Origin: Collinsella sp.
GTDB taxonomy: Bacteria; Actinomycetota; Coriobacteriia; Coriobacteriales; Coriobacteriaceae
Direction: 5' to 3'
Assembly (NCBI GenBank): GCA_019419645.1
Contig: DXZN01000053.1
Span: 1 to 14,187, forward strand
Length of the DNA: 14,187 nt
The position numbers were made by a program, and so were the translations under genes. This document shows, piece by piece, positions 13,536-14,187 of the stretch. Position 1 is the first letter of the stretch. Each line of letters opens with the position of its first letter. The notes under the pieces were generated by a model. That model did not search any database. It had not been told where the DNA came from and saw only the letters and a program-made list of their open reading frames with translations.

Positions 13536-13719
13536 TTGAATTGGAAACGGTCCTCGCAAGGGGACCGTTTTTGTTTGGGCCCAGCGCATGGGATTCGAAC
13601 CCGACAGGGTGCGAAGCTGAGGAAACGCGAAGCGTTTTCCAGCGCAGCACGCGAGGGCCGCAGGCCCGAAGCGAAAGCGGGCGGCGTCAGCCGCACGCGA
13701 CATCCCTCATCGCCCACCA
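13536..13719 (+). repeat. 184-bp tRNA-tail repeat unit 1
   Basis: Running from just after the real tRNA CCA to the second copy of the tRNA 3' end, the unit holds, in order: a terminator (13545-13576), GGGCCCA, the inverted T-arm core GGGATTCGAACCC (13590-13602), and about 100 bases of hairpin-rich sequence (GGAAACGC/GCGTTTTCC near 13619-13640, GGGCC/GGCCC near 13650, GCGGGCGGC/GCCGCACGC near 13677-13698). It ends with the 18-base tRNA-Val 3' end ATCCCTCATCGCCCACCA (13702-13719). No tRNA 5' half is present in the unit. Confidence 0.9.
13545..13576 (+). terminator. Intrinsic terminator of tRNA-Val (array copy 1)
   Basis: AAACGGTCC (13545-13553) and GGACCGTTT (13562-13570) form a 9-bp stem, followed by TTTTTGTTT counting the stem's last Ts. 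It starts ten bases past the tRNA CCA. Confidence 0.92.
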
Positions 13720-13903
13720 TTGAATTGGAAACGGTCCTCGAAAGGGGACCGTTTTTGTTTGGGCCCATTTCATGGGATTCGAACCCGCAAGGGTGCGGAG
13801 CTGAGGAAACGCGAAGCGTTTTCCAGCGCAGCACGCGAGGAGCGAAGCGACGAAGCGGATGCGGGCGGTGGAGCCGCACGCGGACATCCCTCATCGCCCA
13901 CCA
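13720..13903 (+). repeat. 184-bp tRNA-tail repeat unit 2
   Basis: It has the same length and order as unit 1. The first 41 bases differ from unit 1 at a single base, in the terminator loop. The inverted T-arm core is at 13774-13786 and the 18-base tRNA tail at 13886-13903. The main divergence is a GC-rich block near 13834-13870, where GGGCCGCAGGCCC of unit 1 is replaced by a GAAGCG-rich sequence of the same total length. Confidence 0.9.
13729..13760 (+). terminator. Intrinsic terminator, array copy 2
   Basis: The same 9-bp stem and U-run as copy 1 lie exactly 184 bases further on, with one C-to-A change in the loop. Confidence 0.85.
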
Positions 13904-13971
13904 CTGATTTGATAGGCTCCCAGCAATGGGAGCCTTTCTTTTTTGGGCCCAGCGCATGGGATTCGAACCCG
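13904..13971 (+). repeat. Partial third tRNA-tail repeat unit
   Basis: It continues in register with units 1 and 2. A 41-base terminator segment of identical length but different stem sequence is followed by the conserved 27-base block from GGGCCCAGCG to CGAACCCG (13945-13971). Similarity ends after 13971, where the sequence becomes AT-richer. Confidence 0.85.
13914..13944 (+). terminator. Intrinsic terminator, array copy 3 (different stem)
   Basis: AGGCTCCC (13914-13921) and GGGAGCCT (13928-13935) form an 8-bp stem with a six-base loop, followed by TTCTTTTTT. It occupies the same offset as the terminators of copies 1 and 2 but shares no stem sequence with them. Confidence 0.9.
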
Positions 13972-14187
13972 CCAGCACGTCTGTCACAAAGGCCGTGGTC
14001 AAAAAATGGCAAAAATGAGTACTGCTACTTTGTTTGCAACATATAAATAGACAGTATTTGCTTAAGTTACGCAACATATGTCCATTATAAGGACTAACAG
14101 TTAGATCAAAATCGTGCTTTCATCGTCATTTCGACGGTAGTGCGCACAGATGTGGTGTAAGAGCCGGCGGGGAGCGGGGGCTTGCGC
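13972..14187. other. AT-rich tail without a clear gene
   Basis: GC content drops sharply compared with the rest. I see a direct repeat GCAACATAT at 14037-14045 and 14071-14079, the palindrome ACATATGT (14074-14081), a small CTAAC-A-GTTAG hairpin (14094-14104), and a 14-codon ORF (ATG at 14006, TAG at 14048-14050) that lacks a convincing Shine-Dalgarno. It may be a regulatory region for a gene beyond the window edge. Confidence 0.4.

Noticed and set aside
13518..13971. CRISPR-like periodic repeats
   Set aside because: The period is 184 bp and nearly the whole unit is conserved, with no short repeat/unique spacer pattern and no cas genes.
13443..14077. Several ORFs reading WWAMRDSNPQ or GIRTR-like peptides on both strands
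   Set aside because: These are translations of tRNA-Val and its repeated tail and inverted T-arm sequence, a well-known source of false proteins.

Overview
The window looks like a chromosomal segment of a high-GC, Gram-positive, anaerobe-type actinobacterium, most likely a Coriobacteriia member such as Collinsella. I infer this from the strong G/C third-position bias, the gene content (Veg next to ispE, an L-lysine-type MurE, LysRS with an extra C-terminal domain, CCA-encoding tRNA genes) and the general sequence style; no search was possible, so the genus is an inference.

Layout from left to right. Bases 1-740 are the 3' part of an IS110-family transposase on the + strand, followed by about 490 bases without a credible gene, rich in hairpins (possible IS110 non-coding RNA, element end, and the end of the lysS transcript). 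From 1233 to 13272 almost everything is on the - strand, so it is transcribed from right to left: asnB, a murE-like ligase, a HAD phosphatase, murI, rph, rdgB, dtd, veg, ispE, tRNA-Pro(CGG), tatA, greA, lysS. Strong intrinsic terminators split this run after asnB, rph, tRNA-Pro and tatA, with a further hairpin plus U-run between greA and lysS. Gene pairs rdgB-dtd and veg-ispE are nearly abutting with GTG starts and are probably translationally coupled.

Functionally the run is housekeeping. MurI supplies D-glutamate and the MurE-like enzyme adds the third stem-peptide residue. The glutamine-dependent AsnB makes asparagine, or possibly amidates cell wall precursors. IspE works in the MEP isoprenoid pathway that feeds undecaprenyl carriers. 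RNase PH, RdgB and Dtd are RNA maturation and quality-control enzymes. GreA rescues stalled RNA polymerase, TatA is the pore protein of Tat export, and LysRS charges tRNA-Lys.

The right end (13460-13971) is the most unusual part. A + strand tRNA-Val(UAC) gene with its terminator is followed by an exact 184-bp period array, in which the last 18 bases of the tRNA, a rho-independent terminator, and an inverted copy of the T-arm core recur three times. In the third copy the terminator stem sequence has been replaced but the hairpin is kept. The last ~210 bases are AT-richer and hold no clear gene.
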